A DNA stretch of 64,000 nucleotides from Qipengyuania proteolytica. Its GTDB lineage: Bacteria; Pseudomonadota; Alphaproteobacteria; Sphingomonadales; Sphingomonadaceae. The stretch lies in assembly GCF_019711565.1 (NCBI RefSeq), contig NZ_JAIGNN010000001.1, forward strand, positions 1,488,001 through 1,552,000, in the 5' to 3' direction. Both the position numbers and the translations under genes were made by a program. Each line of letters starts with the position of its first letter. Positions within the stretch are counted from its first letter, which is position 1. This document shows, piece after piece, positions 28,962 through 38,082 of this stretch. The notes under the pieces are model-generated. The model saw only the letters and a program-made list of their open reading frames with translations, was not told the origin of the DNA and made no database searches.

Positions 28962-29753
28962 CTATCGTGTGGCGACAGCGTAAAGCGCGATTGCGGCGGC
29001 ATTCGACACGTTGAGACTTTCGATCGCGTCGCTGATCGGAAGTTTTGCCAATGCGTCGCAATGGCCCGCGATGTTGTGCCGCATCCCGTTGCCTTCGGCA
29101 CCCAGTACTAGAGCGGCAGGGCCGGCCGGCAGCGCCTCGGCCAGCGTCGCGTCCGCCGCTCCGGTCAGCCCGATGCGCCAGTATCCGGCCTCCGCGATCT
29201 GGTCCATCGCCCGCGCGAGGTTGACGACGCGCACCCAAGGCACCGTTTCGAGCGCGCCCGAGGCGGATTTCGCCACTACGCCGCTTTCCGGCGGAGCATG
29301 GCGGTCCTGCGTAACGATGGCCGTCGCGCCGAAGGCCGCCGCAGACCGCAGGATCGCACCCACATTGTGCGGATCGGTGACCTGGTCGAGGATGACGATC
29401 GGTCCGGCGTCCGCTCCGCCCAGAACCTCGTCGAGGTGGATGTCCTCCAGCGGCGCGCATTCCAGCACCAGCCCCTGGTGCGGCGCATCCTTCGCCACCA
29501 GGCGCGCCAGATCTGCTACGTCCGCATATTCGAGCGGGAAATCCTGCGGAAGCTCGCCATCCAGCGAATCGATTCCCTCGCGGGTGGCCCACAGCTTGCG
29601 GTGGACCCGGTCGGGGTTCTTGAGCGCAGCCTCGACCGCGTGGCGACCCCAGAGGCGCACCTGCCCGCTACTCGCCCGGCCGCTACCCCGGCCACCCTTC
29701 ATCCGGCCTGCACGCCCTCTCAGGGCTCGCTTGCGTTCGACCTTTGCCATCAT
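28962..29753 (-). CDS. rlmB: 23S rRNA 2'-O-methyltransferase RlmB (TrmH family)
   Basis: A 263-residue SPOUT enzyme that methylates G2251 of 23S rRNA in E. coli. A basic Gly/Arg-rich leader precedes the substrate-binding domain (VRLWGRHAVEAALKN). The trefoil-knot motifs are DPHNVGAILRSAAAFGA, LGAEGNGMRHN and LNVSNAAAIALYAV. The start is the first of two ATGs in tandem, with AGGACAGGA upstream. It is divergent from tRNA-Tyr. Other TrmH-family 23S targets cannot be excluded. Confidence 0.9.
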   Translation of the reverse strand: MMAKVERKRALRGRAGRMKGGRGSGRASSGQVRLWGRHAVEAALKNPDRVHRKLWATREGIDSLDGELPQDFPLEYADVADLARLVAKDAPHQGLVLECAPLEDIHLDEVLGGADAGPIVILDQVTDPHNVGAILRSAAAFGATAIVTQDRHAPPESGVVAKSASGALETVPWVRVVNLARAMDQIAEAGYWRIGLTGAADATLAEALPAGPAALVLGAEGNGMRHNIAGHCDALAKLPISDAIESLNVSNAAAIALYAVATR

Positions 29754-29900
29754 TCCTGTCCTGTTCGATAGATTGCCAGCGGCTCCTGCCAGCGAGGCCA
29801 TTGACAGGCAAGCGCCGCTTCGCCAAAGGGGCGCCTCTCGGCCGGGGAGCCCAGCGGTTTCCCCAGCATTTCTCTTCACTGAGATCAGGCGAGCCCGTGT

Positions 29901-29986
29901 GGACAGGTGGCCGAGTGGTTAAAGGCAGCAGACTGTAAATCTGCCCGCGCAAGCGTACGCTGGTTCGAATCCAGCCCTGTCCACCA
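29901..29986 (+). tRNA. tRNA-Tyr (anticodon GTA)
   Basis: An 86-base class II tRNA with long variable arm. The acceptor stem GGACAGG pairs with CCTGTCC, followed by A and encoded CCA. The anticodon loop is CTGTAAA and the T arm GGTTCGAATCC. Its last 16 bases are repeated with one mismatch about 1 kb downstream, marking a probable integration site. Confidence 0.96.
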
Positions 29987-29987
29987 C

Positions 29988-30031
29988 AACCTTCCTAAAA
30001 ACCCTTATAATTCAAGGGCTTGTGGAAGGTT
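29988..30031. repeat. Nested hairpin just behind tRNA-Tyr
   Basis: The outer arms AACCTTCC and GGAAGGTT (eight pairs) enclose inner arms CCCTT and AAGGG. No T tract follows the outer stem. It could stop or process the tRNA transcript, or be an end structure of the insert. Confidence 0.5.
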
Positions 30032-30237
30032 TGCCAATTGGACCGTTTCCCACCTAGGCAAATTTCACAGAACTTCTCTTGTCATCCTGAGCGTAGAAAC
30101 CTCCCTATCGCATCGGAGCTGTGCGGATCTCGCAAGGTCAAACAGCGGAGAGGCCGCTTTCTGGATTTTCTGCAAAAAAGCGGTAATTCCGCTACCGACC
30201 CGATTGCAGAAGTTCGATGTGTGAGTAGACTGATCGG

Positions 30238-30735
30238 ATGCGGAAATTGTGTGGCCTGATTGCAGGCGTGTCGTTCCTTGCGAGTTGCGCAATCACGTCA
30301 GGATCAGAGATCATCGCGAGGTGCCCGGCCACAGAGCAAACTTTTCGTTATGAAACAGAACATGGGAGTTCACTCAGTCTCAGAGACGGGCAATCGGAAA
30401 TTGAAGTTTCCGGCCTTGGTATCCGCACCGATCATGCAGACTCCTGGTCTCTGTTCGTCAACAGAGAAGCGAGCGGCCTCTTCATACGAAACTACGGGGC
30501 AATGGATTATAACTTATTGAATGGCGGATCGTGGTATAGAGATGGCCTTGCCTGCCAGTCTAATAAACTGCCAGATACTATCGAGGTGATCTGCAAGAAT
30601 TCGTATGGCGATCTCGGTGGATACCATTTTAAAGAGGGGCGAGGAATAGAAGAGCTTTTTATTACTCATGGTCAAAATCGACAACGTGTTAGACTGATAG
30701 GTGAAAAGGGTATCTTCTGGAATTGTAGTTTCTGA
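30238..30735 (+). CDS. Unknown lipoprotein-like protein in the tRNA-Tyr insert
   Basis: A 165-residue protein with an N-terminal signal (MRKLCGLIAGVSFLASCA) containing a LASC lipobox. Further cysteines occur in the mature part (IIARCPA, LACQSN, VICKNSYG and the terminal FWNCSF), which could form disulfides in the periplasm. No family is recognised. Base and codon use are much more AT-rich than in neighbouring genes, which suggests transfer. It is the only gene in the insert. Confidence 0.6.
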   Translation: MRKLCGLIAGVSFLASCAITSGSEIIARCPATEQTFRYETEHGSSLSLRDGQSEIEVSGLGIRTDHADSWSLFVNREASGLFIRNYGAMDYNLLNGGSWYRDGLACQSNKLPDTIEVICKNSYGDLGGYHFKEGRGIEELFITHGQNRQRVRLIGEKGIFWNCSF

Positions 30736-31010
30736 GTCGGACGGCATCGGCCGAGCTTGGTCTGCCCTTCTCGGTCAGGTTGGCGCAAACGGTTTCACTT
30801 AACCTTTAAAGCAATGTCGGCTTCCCACCCAGAATCGGACAATCTCGTTCGCCAGAATATGCTCTGAAAGCTGCCGAATAGGATCGCATTTCAGGTTAGG
30901 CAATCAGCCCGCAACGCCGCAGTACTCCGTGGGTCAAAACGGGTAGGTTTGCCAACGCAAGTATCTGAAAAATAATATTTACCCTATACCAGGCCTGTCC
31001 ACCAGCTCGC

Positions 31011-31727
31011 TCAGCCCGCCAATTCTTCCAGTCGGTCACGTGCGACAATCACGATCTCGCGCCGTGCGGGAAGATCGATCAGGCCGTCCTTCCTGAGTTT
31101 CGAAAGCTGGCGGCTGACCGTCTCGATCGTGAGGCCTAGCACATCGGCAATCTGCTGGCGCGACAACGGGAGTTCGAACTGCTCGCGGCCAGGCGCCGTG
31201 CAGCCTTTCTGTCCGACCCTCTCCGACATTTCGAGCAGGAAGCTGGCCAGCTTCTGTTCCGCGTTCATGCGTCCGAGCAACAACATCCACCGCCGTGTCC
31301 GATCCAGTTCCGACAGAGTACGCTCGAGCAGCTTGTGCTCGAGTCTGGGGTGCTCGCGCGCGAAGCGGTCGAAATCGGCCCGCTGGAAGACACAGACATG
31401 GGCGTCGGTGAGGGCCTCGACGCCGTAGGGCGTAGTCTGTCCAAACGGCCGCCCGAGGAAATCTGCAGGGTAAACCAGACCGAGTATCTGCTCCTTGCCG
31501 TCCGCGGTCTGGGTCGAGAGCTTCAAGATTCCCTCGATGACATTGGCGACCAAAATCGCCTCTTCGCCTTCCCACATAATCTGCTCGCCCGCAGCCAGCA
31601 TCCGCCGGCGGCCGATGCTGTTGAGGATTGCGATCTCACCGTCGTCGAGATCGGCACAGATCGCCCGATTGCGGATCGCGCAAGCCTGGCAGAACGATGA
31701 CGAACGCTGGAGGAGTGGGGAGTCCAT
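31011..31727 (-). CDS. fnrL: FnrL-type oxygen-sensing Crp/Fnr regulator
   Basis: A 238-residue regulator. Cys13, Cys16, Cys24 (CQACAIRNRAIC) and Cys112 match the 4Fe-4S ligand spacing of alphaproteobacterial FnrL proteins. A cyclic-nucleotide-like beta domain and a dimer helix follow. The recognition helix contains ETVSR (202-206), the E..SR pattern that reads TTGAT half-sites. It is expected to switch genes for low-oxygen respiration. It lies directly beyond the repeat that ends the AT-rich insert, so the insert separates it from tRNA-Tyr. Confidence 0.9.
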   Translation of the reverse strand: MDSPLLQRSSSFCQACAIRNRAICADLDDGEIAILNSIGRRRMLAAGEQIMWEGEEAILVANVIEGILKLSTQTADGKEQILGLVYPADFLGRPFGQTTPYGVEALTDAHVCVFQRADFDRFAREHPRLEHKLLERTLSELDRTRRWMLLLGRMNAEQKLASFLLEMSERVGQKGCTAPGREQFELPLSRQQIADVLGLTIETVSRQLSKLRKDGLIDLPARREIVIVARDRLEELAG

Positions 31728-31815
31728 GCGCTATCCATAGGGGGTTGCGGACAGCGTGCCAACTCCGGGCGGGATGACTTGCCCACTCGGCGTTGCCCGC
31801 CTAATCCCACGCGCC

Positions 31816-32958
31816 ATGACTCAGCACACCATGATGACAGGTCGCCCCGTCATTTCCGCCACCGGGCTTTTCACGCCTGCAGAAAGCATCACCAACGAGG
31901 AACTGGTTGCCAGTTTCAACGAGTTCGTGCGGCGCCATAACGCGGCGAATGCAGAGGCAATCGCCGCGGGCGACATGGAGCCGCTGCAGGAAAGCTCGGT
32001 CGAGTTCATCGAGAAGGCCAGCGGGATCAAGGCGCGACATGTGATCGCGAAGGAACCCGTGCTCGATCCGGACACGATGGCGCCCCGCTGGCGCGAGCGC
32101 GGCAATGACGAGTTGTCCCAGATGGCCGAGATCGGCGTGGCGGCTGCGCGGCAGTCGCTGGAGCGGGCCGGGCGCGATGCAGGAGATGTCGACGCGGTGC
32201 TGTGCGCCGCCTCCAACATGGAGCGGCCCTATCCGGCCATGGCGATCGAGATCCAGCAGGCGCTCGGCATCGATGGCTTCGGCTTCGACATGAATGTCGC
32301 GTGCTCCTCGGCGACGTTCGGGATCCAGACGGCCGCCGACTATATCCGCGCGGGTAACGCGAAGAGCGTTCTGGTGGTGAGCCCCGAGATCACCAGCGGC
32401 CATCTCAACTGGCGCGACCGGGACAGCCATTTCATTTTCGGCGATGTGGCGACGGCGGTGCTGGTCGAGGATGCATCGATCGCTCCCGCGGGGCATTGGG
32501 ACATTCTCGGCACCAAGCTGAAGACCGTGTTCTCGAACAATATCCGCAACAATTTCGGCTTCCTCAACCGCGCCTCGCCCGAAGGACAGGGTGGTGCGGA
32601 CAAGCTCTTCGTCCAGGAAGGCCGCAAGGTGTTCAAGGAAGTCGTGCCCATGGTAGCCGAGATGATCGTCAGCGAGGCGGCTCGGCTCGGCATCGATCCC
32701 GAACGCCTGCGACGCCTGTGGCTGCACCAGGCCAATGCCGGGATGAACCGCCTGATCGCGCAACGCGTGCTCGGTCACGAGGCGACTGCAGACGAAAGCC
32801 CGACCGTGCTCGACACCTATGGCAACACGTCGAGTGCCGGCTCGATCATTGCGTTCCATCTGCATAGCGATGACCTCAAGGCAGGCGATACGGGCCTCAT
32901 CTGTAGTTTCGGTGCGGGGTATTCGGCTGGCGCCGTGTTCGTGCGAAAGGCGGCCTGA
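31816..32958 (+). CDS. FabH-like beta-ketoacyl-ACP synthase III family protein
   Basis: A 380-residue thiolase-fold enzyme. The catalytic triad of the KAS III family is visible: Cys163 in NVACSSATFGI, His in WLHQANAGMN and Asn in TYGNTSSAGS. It is longer than housekeeping FabH (about 320), with an extra segment after residue 35 (RRHNAANAEAIAAGDMEP). It may start a specialised acyl chain rather than general fatty-acid synthesis. The start is the ATG of MTQHTMMTG; more upstream codons are open but unsupported. Confidence 0.85.
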   Translation: MTQHTMMTGRPVISATGLFTPAESITNEELVASFNEFVRRHNAANAEAIAAGDMEPLQESSVEFIEKASGIKARHVIAKEPVLDPDTMAPRWRERGNDELSQMAEIGVAAARQSLERAGRDAGDVDAVLCAASNMERPYPAMAIEIQQALGIDGFGFDMNVACSSATFGIQTAADYIRAGNAKSVLVVSPEITSGHLNWRDRDSHFIFGDVATAVLVEDASIAPAGHWDILGTKLKTVFSNNIRNNFGFLNRASPEGQGGADKLFVQEGRKVFKEVVPMVAEMIVSEAARLGIDPERLRRLWLHQANAGMNRLIAQRVLGHEATADESPTVLDTYGNTSSAGSIIAFHLHSDDLKAGDTGLICSFGAGYSAGAVFVRKAA

Positions 32959-32997
32959 CGGCTTGTGGCGCTGTGGCGCAGCGCCTAGGTGCAGGGC

Positions 32998-33750
32998 ATG
33001 GCAGGTGATCTTCTAGACAACCAGGGGCGCGGCGATGTGCGCTGGTCGCTCCCCCCGATCCATCCCGAAGGCCGCAAGTTCGGTGTCGTCGCGACGCTGG
33101 TCAGCCTGTTTTTCCTGCTGGGCCTCGACTGGGAGATCGTGGGTTGGCCGCTGCTGATCCTTTCTGCAGGGGTTTTCGCCTTTTTCCGCGATCCTGAGCG
33201 CGTGGTCCCACAAAGCGATAGCGCGATCGTGTCGCCTGCGGACGGATTGGTCATCCAGATTGCGGAAATCGAGCCGCCGCGCGAACTGGTGATCGAAGAT
33301 GGGTCGGGTACGGCAGGCCTCGCGCCCGGACCGGTCACCCGGATTTCGATCTTCATGTCGGTGTTCGACGTCCACATCAATCGGGCGCCGGTCGGCGGCA
33401 TGGTCAATCGCGTGGTCTATATTCCTGGCAGCTTCGTTGATGCCAGCCTCGACAAGGCGAGCGAGGACAACGAGCGTCAGCATGTCCTGATCGAACGGAC
33501 CGATGGGGTGAAGGTCGGTTTCACCCAGATTGCCGGACTGGTGGCACGCCGCATCGTGCCCTTCGTGAAACCGGGCGATGCAGTGGGCGTTGGTCAGCGA
33601 GTCGGACTCATCCGCTTCGGCAGCCGCGTGGACGTGTACCTGCCGGCCGGCACCGGAGCGAAGGTCCTGTTGGGCCAGCGGGTCGTCGCCGGCGAAACCG
33701 TGCTTGCCGAGCTTGGCACGCAAAAGCTTTTGGAAGGTGTCGCACAATGA
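32998..33750 (+). CDS. psd: Phosphatidylserine decarboxylase
   Basis: A short-form (about 250 residues) membrane-associated enzyme making phosphatidylethanolamine. It has a hydrophobic N-terminal hairpin ([20 protein letters not shown]), [29 protein letters not shown] and the self-cleavage region [12 protein letters not shown], where the Gly-Ser bond yields the pyruvoyl group. The ATG at 32998 was chosen over a GTG nine bases upstream. It overlaps pssA by four bases, giving a two-step lipid operon. Confidence 0.95.
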   Translation: MAGDLLDNQGRGDVRWSLPPIHPEGRKFGVVATLVSLFFLLGLDWEIVGWPLLILSAGVFAFFRDPERVVPQSDSAIVSPADGLVIQIAEIEPPRELVIEDGSGTAGLAPGPVTRISIFMSVFDVHINRAPVGGMVNRVVYIPGSFVDASLDKASEDNERQHVLIERTDGVKVGFTQIAGLVARRIVPFVKPGDAVGVGQRVGLIRFGSRVDVYLPAGTGAKVLLGQRVVAGETVLAELGTQKLLEGVAQ

Positions 33751-34571
33751 GCCTGCTCCCGCCGGAAACGCCATCGGAGCCGCAAGAAAACGCGAGGCTT
33801 GGGCCGAAAGCAGCCGAGGACGAGCGGCCGGTACTCGGGCGCTCGCGCGGGCTAACCCTGCGGGCAATGGCGCCCAACGCCATTACTGCGGCGGCCCTGT
33901 GCTCGGGCCTTACAGGCATCCGTTTCGCCATCGCGGAACAATGGCCCGCCGCGGCGGTGGCGATCATCATTGCCGGCATTCTCGATGGGATGGACGGTCG
34001 CATCGCACGGCTGCTGAAAGCCCAGTCGCGTTTCGGCGCGGAACTCGACAGTCTCGCGGACTCGCTGAGCTTCGGCACGGCGCCGGCGATCATTCTCTAC
34101 CTCTGGTCATTGCAGGCTGAGCCGCGTTGGGGATGGTTCTGCGCGCTGGCGCTGGCGATCTGCTGTGCGCTGCGCCTCGCCCGTTTCAACGCGCAGATCG
34201 ACGTCGAGGAACAACCGCACAAGTCGCTGGGCTTCCTCACCGGGGTGCCCGCCCCGATGGGGGCAGGCCTGGCGTTCATGCCGTTTTTCGCTTGGTCAGC
34301 GACCGGGATCGACCTGTTCCGCGAGCCGGTCCTGGTCGGGCCGTGGCTGCTGGGCACGGCCCTCCTGATGATTTCGAGCATGGCGACGCCGAGCTGGACG
34401 TCTGTGCGGCCGCGGCGTGGCATTCGCTTGTGGGTGCTGGCCTTCGTGGGGCTGCTCTTCGCCGCGCTCCTCGTGGAGCCGTGGTGGACGCTCAGCGCGA
34501 TCGGTATCGGCTACCTCGCGCTGCTGCCCTTTACGCTGATGCGTTACGCGAGGCTCAAGCGGCGCGCTTGA
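33747..34571 (+). CDS. pssA: CDP-diacylglycerol-serine O-phosphatidyltransferase
   Basis: A 274-residue membrane enzyme that makes phosphatidylserine, the substrate of Psd. The CDP-alcohol phosphotransferase signature is visible in [20 protein letters not shown] followed by [12 protein letters not shown] (DGxxAR...G...D...D). About seven hydrophobic segments follow. A soluble, charged N-terminus of about 40 residues precedes the first one. Its end overlaps the convergent small membrane-protein gene by 17 bases. Confidence 0.95.
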   Translation: MSLLPPETPSEPQENARLGPKAAEDERPVLGRSRGLTLRAMAPNAITAAALCSGLTGIRFAIAEQWPAAAVAIIIAGILDGMDGRIARLLKAQSRFGAELDSLADSLSFGTAPAIILYLWSLQAEPRWGWFCALALAICCALRLARFNAQIDVEEQPHKSLGFLTGVPAPMGAGLAFMPFFAWSATGIDLFREPVLVGPWLLGTALLMISSMATPSWTSVRPRRGIRLWVLAFVGLLFAALLVEPWWTLSAIGIGYLALLPFTLMRYARLKRRA

Positions 34572-34797
34572 GCTGGATGCCGGTGGCGGCACTGACCGAG
34601 CACCGGCCAAATGCTGTATGACCGCCCTTGGCGATTGCAGGACGCAGTGAAGGCAGGGCCACCGTCGCGGAGGTCATCCGCATCTCCCGCCGCAGCTGGC
34701 CAAAAGCGGACCACCAGCGCAGTCCGCTATCGGCGAGCACGCCCAGTGCAGCCACTGCCGTGAGGGCGAGAAGGGCGATGAGGAACAGTGCGAACAT
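34555..34797 (-). CDS. Small membrane protein of unknown function
   Basis: An 80-residue protein with one N-terminal hydrophobic segment (MFALFLIALLALTAVAALGV) and a basic, Ser/Ala-rich tail with one cysteine. A strong AAGGAG lies seven to eight bases before the ATG, which supports reality despite no family match. It is divergent from rpsB and convergent with pssA. An inverted repeat sits 22 bases upstream of its start. Confidence 0.65.
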   Translation of the reverse strand: MFALFLIALLALTAVAALGVLADSGLRWWSAFGQLRREMRMTSATVALPSLRPAIAKGGHTAFGRCSVSAATGIQLKRAA

Positions 34798-34818
34798 TGC
34801 AAATTCTCCTTGCCCGGG

Positions 34819-34840
34819 CTGTCGACTTGCCTGTTGACAG
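34819..34840. promoter_or_regulatory. Operator-like inverted repeat
   Basis: CTGTCGAC, six bases, GTTGACAG: arms match at seven of eight positions. It lies 22 bases upstream of the 80-residue membrane-protein gene and includes a TTGACA that could be a -35 on the plus strand. The binding protein is unknown. Confidence 0.4.
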
Positions 34841-35150
34841 GCCGGGGATATCTAGTGGAAAACCCTTGTTGCCCGCCGGGTGTTCCGGCGATGAGAACAA
34901 TGTTCCTGTTTTGTTCTCACTTGTCAAGCGCTTTTCGCGCCGAGATTCCATTTTTCTGCGACGAATTGAGGGTGGATTTCCTGCCTTACCCCCGCTAAAG
35001 GCGCGCGGTCCGTGAGGGATTCGGTCAGTTCAGGCCTTTCGCGCAGCGGGCAAATCCACATGGAAGGCGCTCATACCGGTGCCCGGCCGCGGGATACACC
35101 GCACCACGGGTTCCAGCTTTCCAGAGGCATAACCGGAAAGGAATATCACT
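34841..35150 (+). other. Long leader region before rpsB
   Basis: These 310 bases contain no supported gene. The last 16 bases hold the rpsB ribosome site GGAAAGGA. Regulation of rpsB-tsf by S2 through the mRNA leader is known in E. coli. GGTGCCCGGCCGCGGGATAC near 35079 can fold, but no defined leader motif was recognised, and no convincing -35/-10 pair was found. Confidence 0.35.
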
Positions 35151-35903
<753 letters not shown>

Positions 35904-36015
35904 TCCGGAACCCGTGAACGGGGATGCCACGCCCCCGTCACAAAGCGAATTTACGCGCCGGGCCGCTCACCACAGCTGGCCCGGTGCCCGCACACTATAC
36001 GAGAAGGAACATACC

Positions 36016-36942
36016 ATGGCTGCATTCACTGCCGCTGATGTGAAGGCCCTGCGCGAAAAGACCGGCGCGGGCATGATGGACGCCAAGAAGGCGCTCGAAG
36101 CCGCGAACGGCGATATCGAAGCCGCAGTCGATGCACTGCGCGCCAAGGGCCTCGCCACCGCCCAGAAGAAGTCGAGCCGCACCGCGGCCGAAGGCCTCGT
36201 CGGCATCGCCGTCGAAGGCACCACGGGTGTGGCCGTCGAAGTGAACTCGGAAACCGACTTCGTCGCCAAGAACGACAAGTTCCAGGACTTCGTGCGCAAG
36301 ACCACGCAGACGGCGCTCGCCACCGATGGTGACGATGTCGATGCGCTCAAGGCCGCTGCCTATCCCGATGGCGGCACCGTCGGCGAAAAGCTGACCGACA
36401 ACGTTGCGACCATCGGTGAGAACCAGCAGATCCGTCGCATCAAGACCGTTTCGGTGACCAACGGCGTGATCGTGCCATACATGCACAACGCCGTCGCGCC
36501 CGACCTCGGCAAGATCGGCGTGCTCGTCGCGCTCGAAAGCGAAGGTGACAAGGCCAAGCTCGAAGAACTCGGCAAGAAGCTCGGCATGCACATCGCCGCT
36601 GCCTTCCCGCAGGCGCTAACCGCCGAAGGCCTCGACGCCGACGTGATCGCGCGCGAACGTGCCATCGCTGCCGAAAAGGCTGCCGAAAGCGGCAAGCCCG
36701 CCGAAGTGCAGGCCAAGATGGTCGACGGCGCGGTCAACAAGTACGCCAAGGAAAACGCGCTGCTCAGCCAGGTCTACGTCATCGACAACAAGACCCCGAT
36801 CGCACAGGTCGTCGAGCAGGCCGCCAAGGACGTCGGCGCCAAGGTCGAGCTGGTTGACTATGTCCGCTTCCAACTGGGCGAAGGCATCGAGAAGGAAGAG
36901 AGCGACTTCGCCGCCGAAGTCGCCGCTGCCGTCGCCGGCTAA
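36016..36942 (+). CDS. tsf: Elongation factor Ts
   Basis: A 308-residue nucleotide-exchange factor for EF-Tu. The N-terminal UBA-like domain is [20 protein letters not shown], and the core has [14 protein letters not shown] with the TDFVAKN contact motif. The start follows a GAGAAGGAAC ribosome site. A strong terminator closes the operon. Confidence 0.98.
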   Translation: MAAFTAADVKALREKTGAGMMDAKKALEAANGDIEAAVDALRAKGLATAQKKSSRTAAEGLVGIAVEGTTGVAVEVNSETDFVAKNDKFQDFVRKTTQTALATDGDDVDALKAAAYPDGGTVGEKLTDNVATIGENQQIRRIKTVSVTNGVIVPYMHNAVAPDLGKIGVLVALESEGDKAKLEELGKKLGMHIAAAFPQALTAEGLDADVIARERAIAAEKAAESGKPAEVQAKMVDGAVNKYAKENALLSQVYVIDNKTPIAQVVEQAAKDVGAKVELVDYVRFQLGEGIEKEESDFAAEVAAAVAG

Positions 36943-36966
36943 GCGATACCGCTTCCTACAGAATTG

Positions 36967-36997
36967 GGCCGCCGGGGGAGACTCCGGCGGCCTTTTT
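36967..36997 (+). terminator. Intrinsic terminator of rpsB-tsf
   Basis: GGCCGCCGG and CCGGCGGCC pair around a short G/A-rich loop, immediately followed by TTTTT. It is 24 bases behind the tsf stop. Confidence 0.85.
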
Positions 36998-37117
36998 CGT
37001 GCGCGGCGGGGCGGTCGGCAGGGCAGGTTGATCAAACTCACGCGAGTGGACGCTGCAAGTCCGGTAAGCTGGCCGAATCACGATTTGAAAGAACCGATGA
37101 GAGGCTAATGCGCCGGT

Positions 37118-37130
37118 TTCGTGTAGGAAA
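37118..37130 (-). promoter_or_regulatory. Partial third copy of the TTTCCTACACGAA motif
   Basis: The 13 core bases shared by the two full elements recur here on the minus strand. The upstream GGTT at the proper distance is missing, and the AACC is shifted by one base. It lies between the tsf terminator and the 3' end of the AraC-type gene, with no credible ORF starting at the expected distance. It may be a chance or degenerate copy. Confidence 0.3.
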
Positions 37131-37163
37131 TCCGGTCCTTACGCCGTTGCGGATGTGGCCCGC

Positions 37164-38030
37164 TCACCCCGGATAAGCCGCGATCCTGCGTTGCATTTCC
37201 GCGTGCCAGGCCTCCATCTCGTCCTCGGTTTCCACGGCGCGTCCGTCGGGCCAGAGGTAGCGGTAGGGGAAGTCGTGGCCGAACAGCGCATCGTCTTTCA
37301 GCTGGCCCCGGTTGAGGCCGTAGATGCGGCGCATCTCGTTGAGGTAGTGCGGCAGGTCGGCATAGGCGAAATCGGGCTCTAGCTCGATCCGGCTGGCGAT
37401 CGTGTCCTCGAGCATGCGGGTCCGGTACAGGCGGTGCGCGCGCAGGATGCGCTTGGGCGTGCGGCCGTAGCGGCGCTTGCAGGCGCGCTCGAGCGTGCGG
37501 ATCGTGCAGCCGAGCCGCTCGGCGATCTCTGCTACCCCCCATTCGCGATCGGCGCCGCGGACCAGCATGACCATATCGCCTACCAACCCGGGTGGCTTGG
37601 CGTCGGGCAGCAGCTCGAGCAGCGCGGCATCCATGGCGGCAAACCAGCTTTCGGGAGTGGGATCGGCGGCCTTCAGCCTGTCGTACACGGCGGCGATCTT
37701 CGGATGGCGGTCCCGGTCCATGCCGACGATCCCGGTCTCGGCCGAAGGATCGATATCGAACAGGCGGTCGTAGGCGCCGCCGGTCACCCGCAGGCTTACG
37801 ATGTCGCCGCCGCCGATGGAGTAGCGGATAAAGACCGGGTCGTTGGCGATCCCCATCAGGACAGGCTCGGTCCGCGGCTCCCCTTCCACCTCGATGCGCG
37901 TGCCGGACAGGTTGAACGCGATCAGGCCCGCTGCGAAGGTCGAGATGTCCTCCATCGGCACAGGCCAATGGCCGAAGACGTCGGCAAAGCCGGCGAGGCG
38001 CGCGTCGCACATGCGGATGGGGATCTGCAT
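37164..38030 (-). CDS. AraC-family transcriptional regulator
   Basis: A 288-residue regulator. The N-terminal half is a sensor-like domain without a recognised ligand. The two HTH motifs lie at about residues 170-260: WGVAEIAERLGCTIRTLERA, then GRTPKRILRAHRLYR, and the second helix pair with FAYADLPHYLNEMRRIYG. The gene is divergent from nothing close by. An MFS carrier gene lies 52 bases upstream on the same strand, which suggests shared transcription or control of that carrier. Confidence 0.85.
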   Translation of the reverse strand: MQIPIRMCDARLAGFADVFGHWPVPMEDISTFAAGLIAFNLSGTRIEVEGEPRTEPVLMGIANDPVFIRYSIGGGDIVSLRVTGGAYDRLFDIDPSAETGIVGMDRDRHPKIAAVYDRLKAADPTPESWFAAMDAALLELLPDAKPPGLVGDMVMLVRGADREWGVAEIAERLGCTIRTLERACKRRYGRTPKRILRAHRLYRTRMLEDTIASRIELEPDFAYADLPHYLNEMRRIYGLNRGQLKDDALFGHDFPYRYLWPDGRAVETEDEMEAWHAEMQRRIAAYPG

Positions 38031-38082
38031 CGCGCGGCATCATGCGCGCCGTGGGAGCCAAGTCAATTCGCCGGCAGTTCGA

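Larger units (their letters stand above)
29971..31004. mobile_element. Small AT-rich insert flanked by tRNA-Tyr 3'-end repeat
   Basis: CCAGCCCTGTCCACCA at the tRNA end (29971-29986) recurs as CCAGGCCTGTCCACCA at 30989-31004, 15 of 16 bases identical, in direct orientation. The roughly 1 kb between is visibly AT-richer than the rest of the window. It holds one small lipoprotein-like gene and no integrase. This fits a remnant of an element that integrated at the tRNA 3' end. From 30736 to 30988 no gene or clear signal is seen. Confidence 0.6.

Noticed and set aside
30001-31004. Integrase or transposase inside the tRNA-Tyr insert.
   Set aside because: Both strands were read for tyrosine recombinase and transposase motifs; no frame long enough exists.
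37118-37130. Third copy of the TTTCCTACACGAA core as a functional promoter.
   Set aside because: The GGTT half is absent and no plausible start codon follows at 42 bases; kept only as a low-confidence site.
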